Assembly: GCA_948146395.1 (NCBI GenBank)
Contig: OX411559.1
Span: forward strand, 41,640,739 to 41,704,738
Direction of reading: 5' to 3'
Length of the DNA stretch: 64,000 nucleotides
DNA from: Fragum whitleyi
Taxonomy: Eukaryota > Mollusca > Bivalvia > Cardiida > Cardiidae
Shown: piece by piece, positions 61,637 to 64,000 of the stretch
How positions within the stretch are numbered: the first letter of the stretch is position 1
Layout of the letters: every line of letters begins with the position of its first letter
Position numbers and translations under genes: made by a program
The notes under the pieces: model-generated
Seen by the model: only the letters and a program-made list of their open reading frames with translations
Told to the model about the DNA's origin: nothing
Databases searched by the model: none

Positions 61637-63665
61637 TGATCGGCAACAGTATACAAGTCTGCAGTTTTTTAAGCCTTATCTTACTGTTCATGGCATGGTC
61701 TTTTTTTTCACAAATCTGTTCGACGACAGTGAAAAATAAAACCGGTCTGCATTGACATGTAGTCTGATCTTAGTCTACATTGCCTGCTGTGTTCTCAATT
61801 ATTACAGGAAAAAAAACTTAAGCCAGACTGGTCTAGATATCCAAAGATAAGTAATTTCATTGAAAGAAAATTTAAGTTCAGCGCGATGAGGGTTAGAGAG
61901 TCGATTAGATGGCATTTCATCTCAGCACGAATATTACTTGCTCTATATTTTGCACAACGATTTGTTTTGTTTTGAATGGGTTTTTACGCCGCTTTCAACA
62001 ATTTCGCAGTTATATCGCGGCGGCCGGAGCACCTAACAATGGATTCCTGGTATTTCTTTCACCTGTACTACCATTACACTCTTTCCTAGCCTCCGACTGC
62101 TACATGTATCTCACATAGGTTTACGATTATCTACCCATAGGTGAGAAGTTTTGCACAACGAAGCGAATCGGAAATGTAACCCTACGTTCCGCTGTAAAGC
62201 ACGCAATGTACGAAAGAGAATAAAAAAAAATACGTAGACTTACGTTACAGAAATTTTGATTAAACACATATAAAAAAGGAAACCTACAGTGTTATTAAGA
62301 TACGGCGTTGTTGATCAAGTAACTCTCGATGAAATCCAGCTGATAGTTGATCACCTGTAGCAATCAATCTAAAACATGAAGTCACTTGGTACGGTAACGA
62401 CGTCAATATGACGCTAATTTATTGGCAAATTTTGTTGAAAGTCAGGAGCTTTTCAAAATACTCAACTCAACAATAAACTCAATATCTGTATCGCTTAATC
62501 CATTAGATATTACTATTTGGATACAAATCTGGTCCAAAATAATGAACTATAGTGTGTAATGTTGAGGGAGAAGTTTCCCATTCTGCGAGTGTCATCCTTT
62601 AGAAACTCTCCCCATTCAATAAAAGAAAAGAAAAGAAAAGAAAAAGACAAGAAAACAAAACAACTTTTAAACCATTCAAAAAAAAGTTATTATTTGATGA
62701 CCGTTAAGCATACTCGGTTAGGTTTTTCCATAGGTCCAGTAGAACTTAAGTATTGCCCGAGTGTCTATATCTATGCTGGTGCCGTCATTTCAAAGTTAAA
62801 AAGTTGATGTGTGCCCGTAGCTTAATGACTTTAAATGTAAAAATACGAAAATTTAACTAATTCAAACTTATGCTTAGATTAGGCATAAAATGTAAAGTTA
62901 AAATGGAAAAAGATAGAAAAAATTGAGTGGTTTTGTACAAAATGAAGGAAATATTACCGGTAGTAACACTTTGAAGTATTGTTAAGAAGTGGGTTTCGCC
63001 GACGGGGCCCAGTCAGGAATATTAAACTTCGTTTTTTTATCACAGTCAAAGCAAACTGTTTTAAATAACTATATTGAGTATTATGTCATAATTATAATAT
63101 CTGAAGCGTGCACATTTCTTTCCCGATGAGAAATTCTAAAGTTTTGGTGAATGTTCACGTAATTTTTGATCCAACCCAAAACATCAATTTTTCCCTGTAT
63201 AGTCCTGGGAGATTCCCGGTCTCGGCAAATATCCTATCATTTTTCTCTCGTCGAATGGTGGATAATCGTTAACCTAAGTGTGATATACGGCTGGAGGCAA
63301 GGAACTGATGTAATGGTAGTACTGATGTAACAAGTGTCTGGAAGCCATGGGTAGGTGCTCCAGTCGTAGTGATGTGCCTATAAGTACTGTAGTAAGCGGC
63401 GTAAAACACAATTTACACAAACAAAAAGAGGGCAGATACTATTATTTTTACTTACCTCCCAAATAATCGCAGATTGTGGGCGTTCCGAGGGCGCGGCGTC
63501 GAAAACATCATCACTCCCGTCCGAAATTCCACCAAGGCTATTGGCTACGCTCTTTTCCGAAACAGGCGAATCTCTGGATTCGTTGATTTCCGTGAAGATT
63601 CGTTCAAGTTCGTCCTCGGCTGTTTCCGCCCGATCCTTCACGATTTCAAGCAAGTTATTAAGAAT
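34298..63665 (-). CDS. Large coiled-coil protein, 17 exons, 5'-partial, family not recognised
   Basis: Exons at 63665-63456, 58538-58368, 57689-57567, 56070-56020, 55431-55339, 52744-52628, 50579-50393, 49224-48434, 47289-47017, 46418-46251, 43698-43555, 41227-41105, 39546-39367, 38283-38119, 37755-37732, 36585-36500 and 35714-34298 join in one frame of about 1440 codons. All internal borders have AG acceptors and GT donors except the exon 9 donor. The middle (exons 6-13) is nearly continuous Glu/Lys/Leu-rich coiled coil with heptads. Exon 14 is an acidic linker. The C-terminal exon is Ser-rich and disordered, with a basic cluster (MKRKLKPKIKRSQSARE). No membrane span is seen. Such proteins usually act as cytoskeletal, centrosomal or Golgi scaffolds, but I recognise no defining domain. 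The N-terminus lies beyond the window. The stop may be supplied by a MITE. Confidence 0.8.
34316..34418. mobile_element. AATTGATAATTGTC-family MITE fragment inside the coding frame
   Basis: About 103 bp of hairpin only: arms ACGTACTTAGTATTTTGTAT with AAAAAATATATAACTCGG, then CCAACCTCGTAAGATATATT. It lacks the leader. It is bracketed by two copies of GATGTCTCTGGTA (34306-34318 and 34470-34482) that belong to a short coding duplication (PETSK) rather than to a clean target duplication. Confidence 0.7.
35788..35829. repeat. Small hairpin CTCTGGCCAGTCTGTGC
   Basis: Near-perfect inverted repeat of about 18 bp arms around ATCC, about 75 bp inside the intron upstream of exon 17. Confidence 0.6.
36500..36585 (-). 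CDS. Coiled-coil gene exon 16
   Basis: Acceptor TATATTTCAG, donor CGCAG|GTACAT, 86 nt, leaves phase 2 that exon 17 completes. Encodes SLRQLHFASEELARPPIEI followed by a Lys-rich end. Confidence 0.85.
37049..37144. repeat. Hairpin with TATATGGGAAATAGACA arms
   Basis: GTGCCGCGGTATATGGGAAA and its inverse TTTCCCATATACCACGGCAC flank a short turn; the arms extend to GATAGAAAATC / CATTTTCTATC. Intronic. Confidence 0.7.
37732..37755 (-). CDS. Coiled-coil gene exon 15, 24-nt microexon
   Basis: Acceptor TTTATTTCAG and donor GTGAGT bracket eight codons (VILKYVKE) in phase 0 at both ends. It can be included or skipped without changing the frame and continues the heptad pattern into exon 16. Confidence 0.75.
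38119..38283 (-). CDS. Coiled-coil gene exon 14
   Basis: Acceptor GTTCTTCAG, donor GACCAG|GTAAAG, 55 codons in phase 0. It ends the main coiled coil (LKRLRELAVIVSESD) and continues as an acidic Ser/Gly-rich linker. Confidence 0.85.
38466..38864 (-). mobile_element. CRE-bearing palindromic MITE, copy 6
   Basis: Reverse orientation: hairpin with reduced loop, then GATGACGTCAGATAG near 38733, then CCGTTATTCATCTATAAACC. Intronic. Confidence 0.75.
39367..39546 (-). CDS. Coiled-coil gene exon 13
   Basis: Acceptor ACTTTATAG, donor ACCTCG|GTAAGG, 60 codons in phase 0. Coiled coil (VSRLEQQLEEVRDRLKHESE, EKAELLRRLAEIRKL). Confidence 0.9.
39737..39886. mobile_element. Foldback element with GTGCACGTGCAAAGC centre
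   Basis: CAGCCCTATGTTCAGGATG at the left is inverted at the right (AACCCAGGGCTG). The inner arms GATACCCCACTTTGCACGTG and CACGTGCAAAGC-like sequence meet at ACATACGT. Also seen at 54925-55172. Confidence 0.65.
40083..40262 (-). mobile_element. Diverged SINE copy 5
   Basis: Weak but ordered matches to the SINE body (GAACACCTAACCTTGCTTCA, AAGCCTCCACTTGCTAATCC, CCAATTGGTAGGGCACAAAC, CGGGGATTTAACTTAGGACC). Clearly older than the other copies. Confidence 0.55.
40271..40665. mobile_element. Foldback element with ATCGTGAAATTGACA ends, copy 2
   Basis: CAGTTAAGAACATCGTGAAA at the left and TTTCACGATGTTACTAACTG at the right, with GGGGGATAATCCAAC / GATTACCCCCTTT inside. Intronic. Confidence 0.7.
40736..41097. 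mobile_element. Foldback element with ATCGTG ends, copy 3, abutting exon 12
   Basis: It starts CAGTTAACAACATCGTGTAA and ends CAATTTCACGATGTTGTTTA. Its right end lies only about 6 bp from the exon 12 donor at 41104, so the intron start is almost entirely transposon sequence. Confidence 0.7.
41105..41227 (-). CDS. Coiled-coil gene exon 12
   Basis: Acceptor TTTATTACAG, donor CTGGAG|GTACGA, 41 codons in phase 0 (EQLHRRDEEHTRERTNLLEQ and on). Charged coiled coil. Confidence 0.9.
41872..43456. mobile_element. MULE-like MITE copy 1, interrupted by a CTCACCTG repeat
   Basis: Termini CATTCGGAACATCACTCGG and CGAGTGGTGTTCCGAATG are inverted. They are flanked by the perfect 10-bp direct repeat CCCTCCACAG (41862-41871, 43457-43466). 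The inside has the family hairpin (AAAAATCTTAATTTTTGAGA / TCTCAAAAATTAAGATTTTT). The block 42268-43394 is a later insertion. Confidence 0.8.
42268..43394. repeat. CTCACCTGAG-type element with tandem 180-bp units, nested
   Basis: Near the left end is AAGATGGTCCTAGATCGCTC then ACCTGAG, and the right end is CTCACCTTGAGCACTTCGTG then CTCAGGTGAGCT. Between are about four units with GTCTTGATATGAACAAACTT, GAGATGATGCTACATAC and AAAGCTGTCTGCCTTCTGG. A TAAA may be duplicated at the insertion point. The ends resemble those of 17036-18498. Confidence 0.65.
43555..43698 (-). CDS. Coiled-coil gene exon 11
   Basis: Acceptor TTATTTTTGCAG, donor TTACAA|GTAAGG, 48 codons in phase 0 (LEEQLAVFIQVQSKSKDVQY, EREEQKRLLAEAHSLAVDLQ). 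Confidence 0.9.
43856..44106. repeat. Foldback with GGGCCCGAGGTTATAAAACT ends
   Basis: The left end is inverted at the right (GTTTTATAACCTCGGGCCC). Inner blocks TATGTACATAAAAGATAAT and ATTTTATGTACATACAG also pair. Intronic. Confidence 0.65.
44164..44408. repeat. Foldback with CCCTTGTCATGCTGAA ends
   Basis: CCCTTGTCATGCTGAA near 44167 is inverted as TTCAGCATGACAAGGG near 44390. A short CCTGCACATGATGTGCAG hairpin lies inside. Intronic. Confidence 0.6.
44410..45050. other. Intron 10, no further feature
   Basis: AT-rich intronic sequence between the foldbacks and the exon-derived tandem array. Nothing recognised. Confidence 0.4.
45054..46250 (-). repeat. Tandem array of about ten copies of the exon 10 3' end with splice donor
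   Basis: The unit is 119-120 bp. Each holds about 78 nt homologous to the last 26 codons of exon 10, its CAG|GT donor, and about 40 bp of adjoining intron. With the genuine exon end (46251-46328) there are 11 units. Most substitutions keep the reading frame (e.g. variants of KMTTERRDWDMERVSL). Units at 45291-45530 have a 2-nt insertion that breaks it. Units have no good acceptor in a compatible phase, so they are more likely an exon-derived minisatellite in intron 10 than working exons. Confidence 0.8.
46251..46418 (-). CDS. Coiled-coil gene exon 10, founder of the tandem array
   Basis: Acceptor TTATTCTAG, donor AACCAG|GTAAAT, 56 codons in phase 0. Starts IEEGKEIACNLRAQIDALKR and ends in the segment that is repeated downstream. 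Confidence 0.85.
46491..46553. repeat. Perfect 31-bp-arm palindrome
   Basis: CATATTTTGGACAAAAATGT and the next 11 bases are repeated exactly in inverse after a single-base loop at 46522. It lies about 70 bp upstream of the exon 10 acceptor, in the intron. Confidence 0.9.
47017..47289 (-). CDS. Coiled-coil gene exon 9, possible GC donor
   Basis: Acceptor CATTCTAACAG, 91 codons starting DEINYQLHHHEKILRAEYLA. To reach exon 10 in frame it must end in phase 0. The best coiled-coil fit ends at ATCACAAAG|GCCAGT, a GC donor. The nearby GTACCT donor gives phase 1 and an immediate stop in exon 10. AAT|GTACTA twenty-one nt earlier is the alternative in-phase GT donor. Confidence 0.75.
47541..47996 (+). 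pseudogene. LINE reverse transcriptase C-terminal fragment
   Basis: A 151-codon open frame that is the tail of a non-LTR retrotransposon ORF2. It lacks all RT catalytic motifs through 5' truncation. Confidence 0.75.
48083..48147. repeat. (TCA)n microsatellite
   Basis: About 20 TCA units inside the LINE 3' UTR. Confidence 0.9.
48434..49224 (-). CDS. Coiled-coil gene exon 8, largest coiled-coil exon
   Basis: Acceptor TTATTTCAG, donor GGACAG|GTGCGT, 791 nt. It completes a phase-1 codon from exon 7 and ends in phase 0. About 264 residues of uninterrupted coiled coil with repeated REEDLQALFDQI, REQSIKELTETL and REEQIKAKDDAL segments at the start. Confidence 0.92.
49699..49861. mobile_element. 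GTTGCGGAA palindromic MITE, copy 1
   Basis: ACTGTTCCGCAACATTTCG at the left and a CGAAAC...ACTATAACGGGTCCAC end at the right are inverted. The centre is GTTGACCGAGATGTTTCTAA / GGAAACCTCGGTTAACAC. Intronic. Confidence 0.7.
49995..50370 (-). mobile_element. CRE-bearing palindromic MITE, copy 7, 22 bp from exon 7
   Basis: Reverse orientation with a deleted hairpin loop. GTGACGTCTC and GATGATGTCAGATAG are degenerate CRE sites. It ends CCACCAAAAAGCATTAAAG, 22 bp past the exon 7 donor. Confidence 0.75.
50393..50579 (-). CDS. Coiled-coil gene exon 7
   Basis: Acceptor TTTATAG, donor AAGGCCG|GTACGT, 187 nt, leaves phase 1. Encodes INEIWVSKSAVSEKEKQTLE and a Lys/Glu/Arg-rich coiled coil. Confidence 0.88.
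50605..51390. mobile_element. ATCGTGAAAT-type foldback, copy 4, split by a GACCAC element
   Basis: The left arm (AACATCATGAAATTTACACT, CTCACTCAGCGCTCC) at 50605-50770 and right arm (ACTCGCCCCACACTTTG, CAATTTCACGATGTTCTTGA) at 51272-51390 belong to the family at 14836. The GACCAC element at 50925-51275 sits between them. Confidence 0.6.
50925..51275. mobile_element. GACCAC TIR element, copy 1
   Basis: The left end ACTTGTGATAAGCGACCACT faces the right end GTGGTCGCTCGAGCAATATC. The centre is GAACCCATTAGAAGCGTC / GACGATTCTAATGGGTTC. Related to 52245-52575 and 56096-56450. Confidence 0.7.
51420..51595 (+). mobile_element. LINE 3' end with (ATCT)n tail
   Basis: The tail TTACCGAAATAAATCTATCT continues as ATCT repeats. 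The preceding AT-rich 150 bp fits a 3' UTR. No protein remains, so the family is unknown. Confidence 0.5.
51637..51817 (+). mobile_element. SINE copy 6 with 11-bp target duplication
   Basis: Body only, from ATTTGTCTCTCACCAATGGG to AAAACTCCATTCAACC. Flanked by TTCATCATTAA at 51626-51636 and 51818-51828. The tRNA head is absent. Confidence 0.85.
52245..52575. mobile_element. GACCAC TIR element, copy 2 (diverged)
   Basis: GCTCGATCGACCACGTCTAT at the left, GGTGGTCCAGTTCGTGGTCG at the right, with a central CTCAATGGGACGATTCTAAT inverted block. Intronic. Confidence 0.6.
52628..52744 (-). CDS. Coiled-coil gene exon 6
   Basis: Acceptor TTTTCCGCAG, donor GAGGAG|GTAAAA, 39 codons in phase 0 (IRDQFCKTCSELQSVKDQLC and on). 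Confidence 0.9.
52805..53498. mobile_element. MULE-like MITE copy 2 with expanded right end
   Basis: Starts CATTCGGAACACCACTCGG and ends GTTCCGAATG. Flanked by a perfect 10-bp duplication GTTCAAGCTC (52795-52804, 53499-53508). The right terminal block (CATCCGAGGTCTGTTGCAGT, ACGGAAATGGCCGAGTGATG) is repeated five times in tandem over 53201-53498, with 52-66-bp spacing. Confidence 0.85.
53566..53983 (-). mobile_element. CRE-bearing palindromic MITE, copy 8
   Basis: Reverse orientation, nearly complete: hairpin with AATATAGCTTTTGTTGTTCA, then GCACGTGATTGCTATG, GATGACGTCAGATAGGGTG and CCGTTATTTCTCGATAAACC. Intronic. Confidence 0.8.
54258..54780. repeat. 47-bp tandem satellite, about 11 units
   Basis: The unit reads ACATGACGAGCTTATTGAAA TTTRCTTTGAAAATC and a further 12 bases. 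Units differ at one A/G site in a near-regular order, A-G-A-G-G-A-G-G-A-G, showing higher-order amplification. Intronic. Confidence 0.9.
54925..55172. mobile_element. GTGCACGTGCAAAGC foldbacks, two adjacent copies
   Basis: The first palindrome (TTATACCCCACTTTGCATGC ... TCATCCTGAACATTGGGATG) is followed by a second with GATACCTCGCTTTGCACGTA / GTGCACGTGCAAAGCGGGGT and ends near CATCCTGAACACATGGCTGG. Confidence 0.65.
55339..55431 (-). CDS. Coiled-coil gene exon 5
   Basis: Acceptor AAATGATAG, donor AGAAAG|GTAAAT, 31 codons in phase 0 (starts ELNLKSLQFNFESTCMSLPY). Non-coiled, Leu/Phe-rich. The acceptor has a poor pyrimidine tract, so this exon is a little less sure. Confidence 0.7.
55525..55969. 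mobile_element. MULE-like MITE copy 3
   Basis: Starts CATTCGGAACACCACTCGG and ends GATGTTCGGAATG. Flanked by CTATAAATC (55516-55524) and CTATAAATA (55970-55978). The central hairpin AACGGCTGAAAAATCTTACT / GAAGATTTTTCAGCTGTTAT is intact. It ends about 50 bp from the exon 4 donor. Confidence 0.8.
56020..56070 (-). CDS. Coiled-coil gene exon 4, 51 nt
   Basis: Acceptor GTTATCAG, donor AAAACG|GTAAGT, 17 codons in phase 0 (ASSSSEELSDVPVDNKT). A short acidic Ser-rich linker that could be a frame-neutral cassette. Confidence 0.75.
56096..56450. mobile_element. GACCAC TIR element, copy 3
   Basis: TACAGTAAAACTTGTGTTAA at the left faces GCTCGAGCAATATCGACTGTA at the right. The centre is GAACCCATTAGAATCGTC / GACGATTCTAATGGGTTC. 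Begins 25 bp beyond the exon 4 acceptor. Confidence 0.75.
56660..56719 (-). mobile_element. SINE copy 7, 60-bp tail fragment
   Basis: Only the terminal TTGATTGAGTGGAGTTTTAC ... ATATCGCGGCGGCTG part of the SINE remains. Confidence 0.7.
56720..57566. other. Intron 3, no further feature
   Basis: AT-rich intronic sequence; no repeat boundaries or coding signal recognised. Confidence 0.4.
57567..57689 (-). CDS. Coiled-coil gene exon 3
   Basis: Acceptor TATTTCGCAG, donor GTACAG|GTACGG, 41 codons in phase 0 (LKESQKHAIMANEQIRSLTE, then a basic end). Confidence 0.9.
57690..58367. other. Intron 2, no feature
   Basis: AT-rich. A 119-codon plus-strand ORF (57841-58200) has biased AT-rich codons and no recognisable motif; not considered a gene. 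Confidence 0.4.
58368..58538 (-). CDS. Coiled-coil gene exon 2
   Basis: Acceptor AATTGTTCCAG, donor TCTGAG|GTATGT, 57 codons in phase 0 (EQFKKRIRSLETLLAEERKK and on). Confidence 0.9.
58673..59309. mobile_element. Palindromic element with two head-to-head tRNA-like units, split by a SINE
   Basis: The outer arms are inverted (TGTTACATACGAACTGTCCT at 58673, its counterpart ending near 59309). The centre is a perfect 26-bp palindrome (59161-59186) where two tRNA-like units meet at their 5' sides. Each has an A box TGGCTCAGTGG. The right one has B box GGTTCGACACC at about 59238 and a TGT anticodon-like loop; the left one has a B box with one change (AGTTCGACACC). The SINE at 58700-59051 plus its target duplication interrupts the left arm. 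Native length is about 273 bp. Confidence 0.75.
58700..59051 (-). mobile_element. tRNA-derived SINE copy 8, full-length
   Basis: The only complete copy: a tRNA-like head (GCCGCCGTCATAGCGCAGTT, A box, GTC loop, B box GGTTCGATCCC), body and tail. Flanked by GTCCTTAACCGA (58688-58699) and GTCCTCAACCGA (59052-59063). An internal 70-bp tandem duplication of the CTACGATTATCAACCCATTG region is present (58840-58982). Confidence 0.88.
59524..59686. mobile_element. GTTGCGGAA palindromic MITE, copy 2
   Basis: GGTCGTGGACCAGTAATAAT at the left and TTATTACCGGTCCTCTACCA at the right are inverted, with CAATGTTGACCGAGATTTTC / GGAAAACACGGTTAACAC inside. Confidence 0.7.
59690..60366. other. Intron 1, no feature
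   Basis: AT-rich intronic sequence without recognisable repeats or coding signal. Confidence 0.4.
60367..60726 (+). mobile_element. CRE-bearing palindromic MITE, copy 9
   Basis: Forward orientation: GATTATCATTTGATAAACTC, TATCTGACGTTATCTAAGCG, GTGACGTCAGTATGAACG, then a shortened hairpin ending ATCGATCTTACAATGAATG. Confidence 0.75.
60995..61157. mobile_element. GTTGCGGAA palindromic MITE, copy 3
   Basis: TTAAGGTAGTGGATCCGTAA at the left and TTACGGATCCACAACCTTAA at the right. The centre is TTGACCGAGGTTTCCTAAT / ATTAGGTGACCTCGGTC. Confidence 0.75.
61440..61632. repeat. Compound trinucleotide microsatellites
   Basis: (ACT)n at about 61504-61524, (AAC)n at 61525-61546, and (AAT)n at about 61588-61632. 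Confidence 0.85.
61961..62149 (-). mobile_element. SINE copy 9 with 12-bp target duplication
   Basis: Flanked by TTTGCACAACGA at 61949-61960 and 62150-62161, a perfect match. Contains only the body and tail; the tRNA head is missing. Confidence 0.88.
62162..63243. other. Intron 1, mostly featureless; short AAAAG tract
   Basis: (AAAAG)n at about 62623-62645. An 81-nt open segment at 62288-62368 with splice-like borders is out of phase with exon 1, so it is not annotated as an exon. Confidence 0.4.
63244..63415 (+). mobile_element. SINE copy 10, diverged body
   Basis: Ordered matches to the SINE body on the plus strand (TGGTGGATAATCGTTAACCT, GGCTGGAGGCAAGGAACTGA, GTAGGTGCTCCAGTCGTAGT, AAGCGGCGTAAAACAC). 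It lies 41 bp from the exon 1 donor. Confidence 0.65.
63456..63665 (-). CDS. Coiled-coil gene exon 1 of window (internal exon)
   Basis: Acceptor TTCGTTTCAG, donor TGGGAG|GTAAGT, 70 codons in phase 0 (ILNNLLEIVKDRAETAEDEL, then an acidic Ser/Asp-rich segment). It begins with an acceptor and no start codon in context, so upstream exons lie beyond 64000. Confidence 0.88.
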
Positions 63666-64000
63666 CTGAAACGAAACAAAATAAGTTGAACATGAATCTA
63701 AGATGTCACATTTGTGTGTGTTTTTACTTTACAAGTCATTCATGAATTATTATACGTAAGTATTTCAATCAATAAATAGTTAAGTAACGGATAAATTACT
63801 TTCCACCTCAAACCAGATTAAAATAATACTTTTCACCAAGAAAGACCCACAATAACCGGCCACATTCCTTGAATCACAAATCACCAAATTCAAAGAGCTG
63901 TTGGAAGTAAAAAGTGCTATACTCTTTAGGTTTGAGACTTTATAGCACCAGAATGTATGTTTATGGACAAGAAGCTTTATAGCACACACCGGACATTCAG
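63666..64000. other. Intron at window edge
   Basis: AT-rich sequence upstream of the last visible exon; no exon or promoter recognised. Confidence 0.4.

Noticed and set aside
62288..62368. 81-nt open segment with AG and GT borders in the first intron of the coiled-coil gene
   Set aside because: Exon 1 ends in phase 0, and reading this segment in phase 0 gives TGA after five codons. The open frame needs a phase that neither neighbour supplies.

Overview
This window reads as metazoan nuclear DNA, most likely from a bivalve mollusc. It is AT-rich, has long introns with GT/AG borders, and is packed with short palindromic elements, tRNA-derived SINEs and tandem repeats. An ENDOD1-like secreted nuclease and an intronless Cys-loop receptor of the nicotinic type fit a mollusc, where both families are often expanded. 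The species cannot be told from the sequence.

Layout. (1) 1-5950: no gene recognised. It holds an element with inverted arrays of the motif AACTCGGCC (485-1022), a 63-bp retroposon stub with a 12-bp target duplication (3321-3383), an 860-bp foldback element (3398-4259) and a CATT microsatellite. (2) 5998-11278, minus strand: a three-exon ENDOD1-like DNA/RNA non-specific nuclease with an unusual Cys/Trp-rich repeat tail. Its exon 1 carries an in-frame TAA just after the signal peptide. (3) 11.3-19.3 kb: repeats only, including a 921-bp TIR element and two tandem families. (4) 19334-22567, minus: an internally deleted Ty3/gypsy-type LTR retrotransposon with CAAT target duplications. Its integrase remnant lies upstream of RT-RNase H, the order reported for Gmr1-type elements. 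A SINE sits inside its 3' LTR. (5) 25534-26766, plus: an intronless Cys-loop ligand-gated channel subunit without the alpha-type vicinal cysteines. (6) 34298-63665, minus: one large coiled-coil gene, 5'-partial, with 17 exons that I joined by splice sites and phase. They encode about 1440 residues, and 14 of 16 introns are phase 0. Its introns are full of mobile elements.

Mobile DNA. At least ten copies of one tRNA-derived SINE are present, five of them with clear target duplications. Among palindromic elements the best defined are a MULE-like family with TIR CATTCGGAAC and 9-10-bp target duplications (three copies), a roughly 400-bp family carrying TGACGTCA motifs and a hairpin (nine copies), and a family with an AATTGATAATTGTC hairpin (one copy forms the C-terminus of the coiled-coil ORF). 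The most unusual structures are an 11-copy, 119-120-bp tandem array grown from the 3' end of exon 10 of the coiled-coil gene, with splice donors retained, and a palindrome made of two head-to-head tRNA-like units, itself split by a SINE.

The three genes show no sign of working together. All coordinates and splice joins come from reading by eye; no alignment, profile search or transcript evidence was available.
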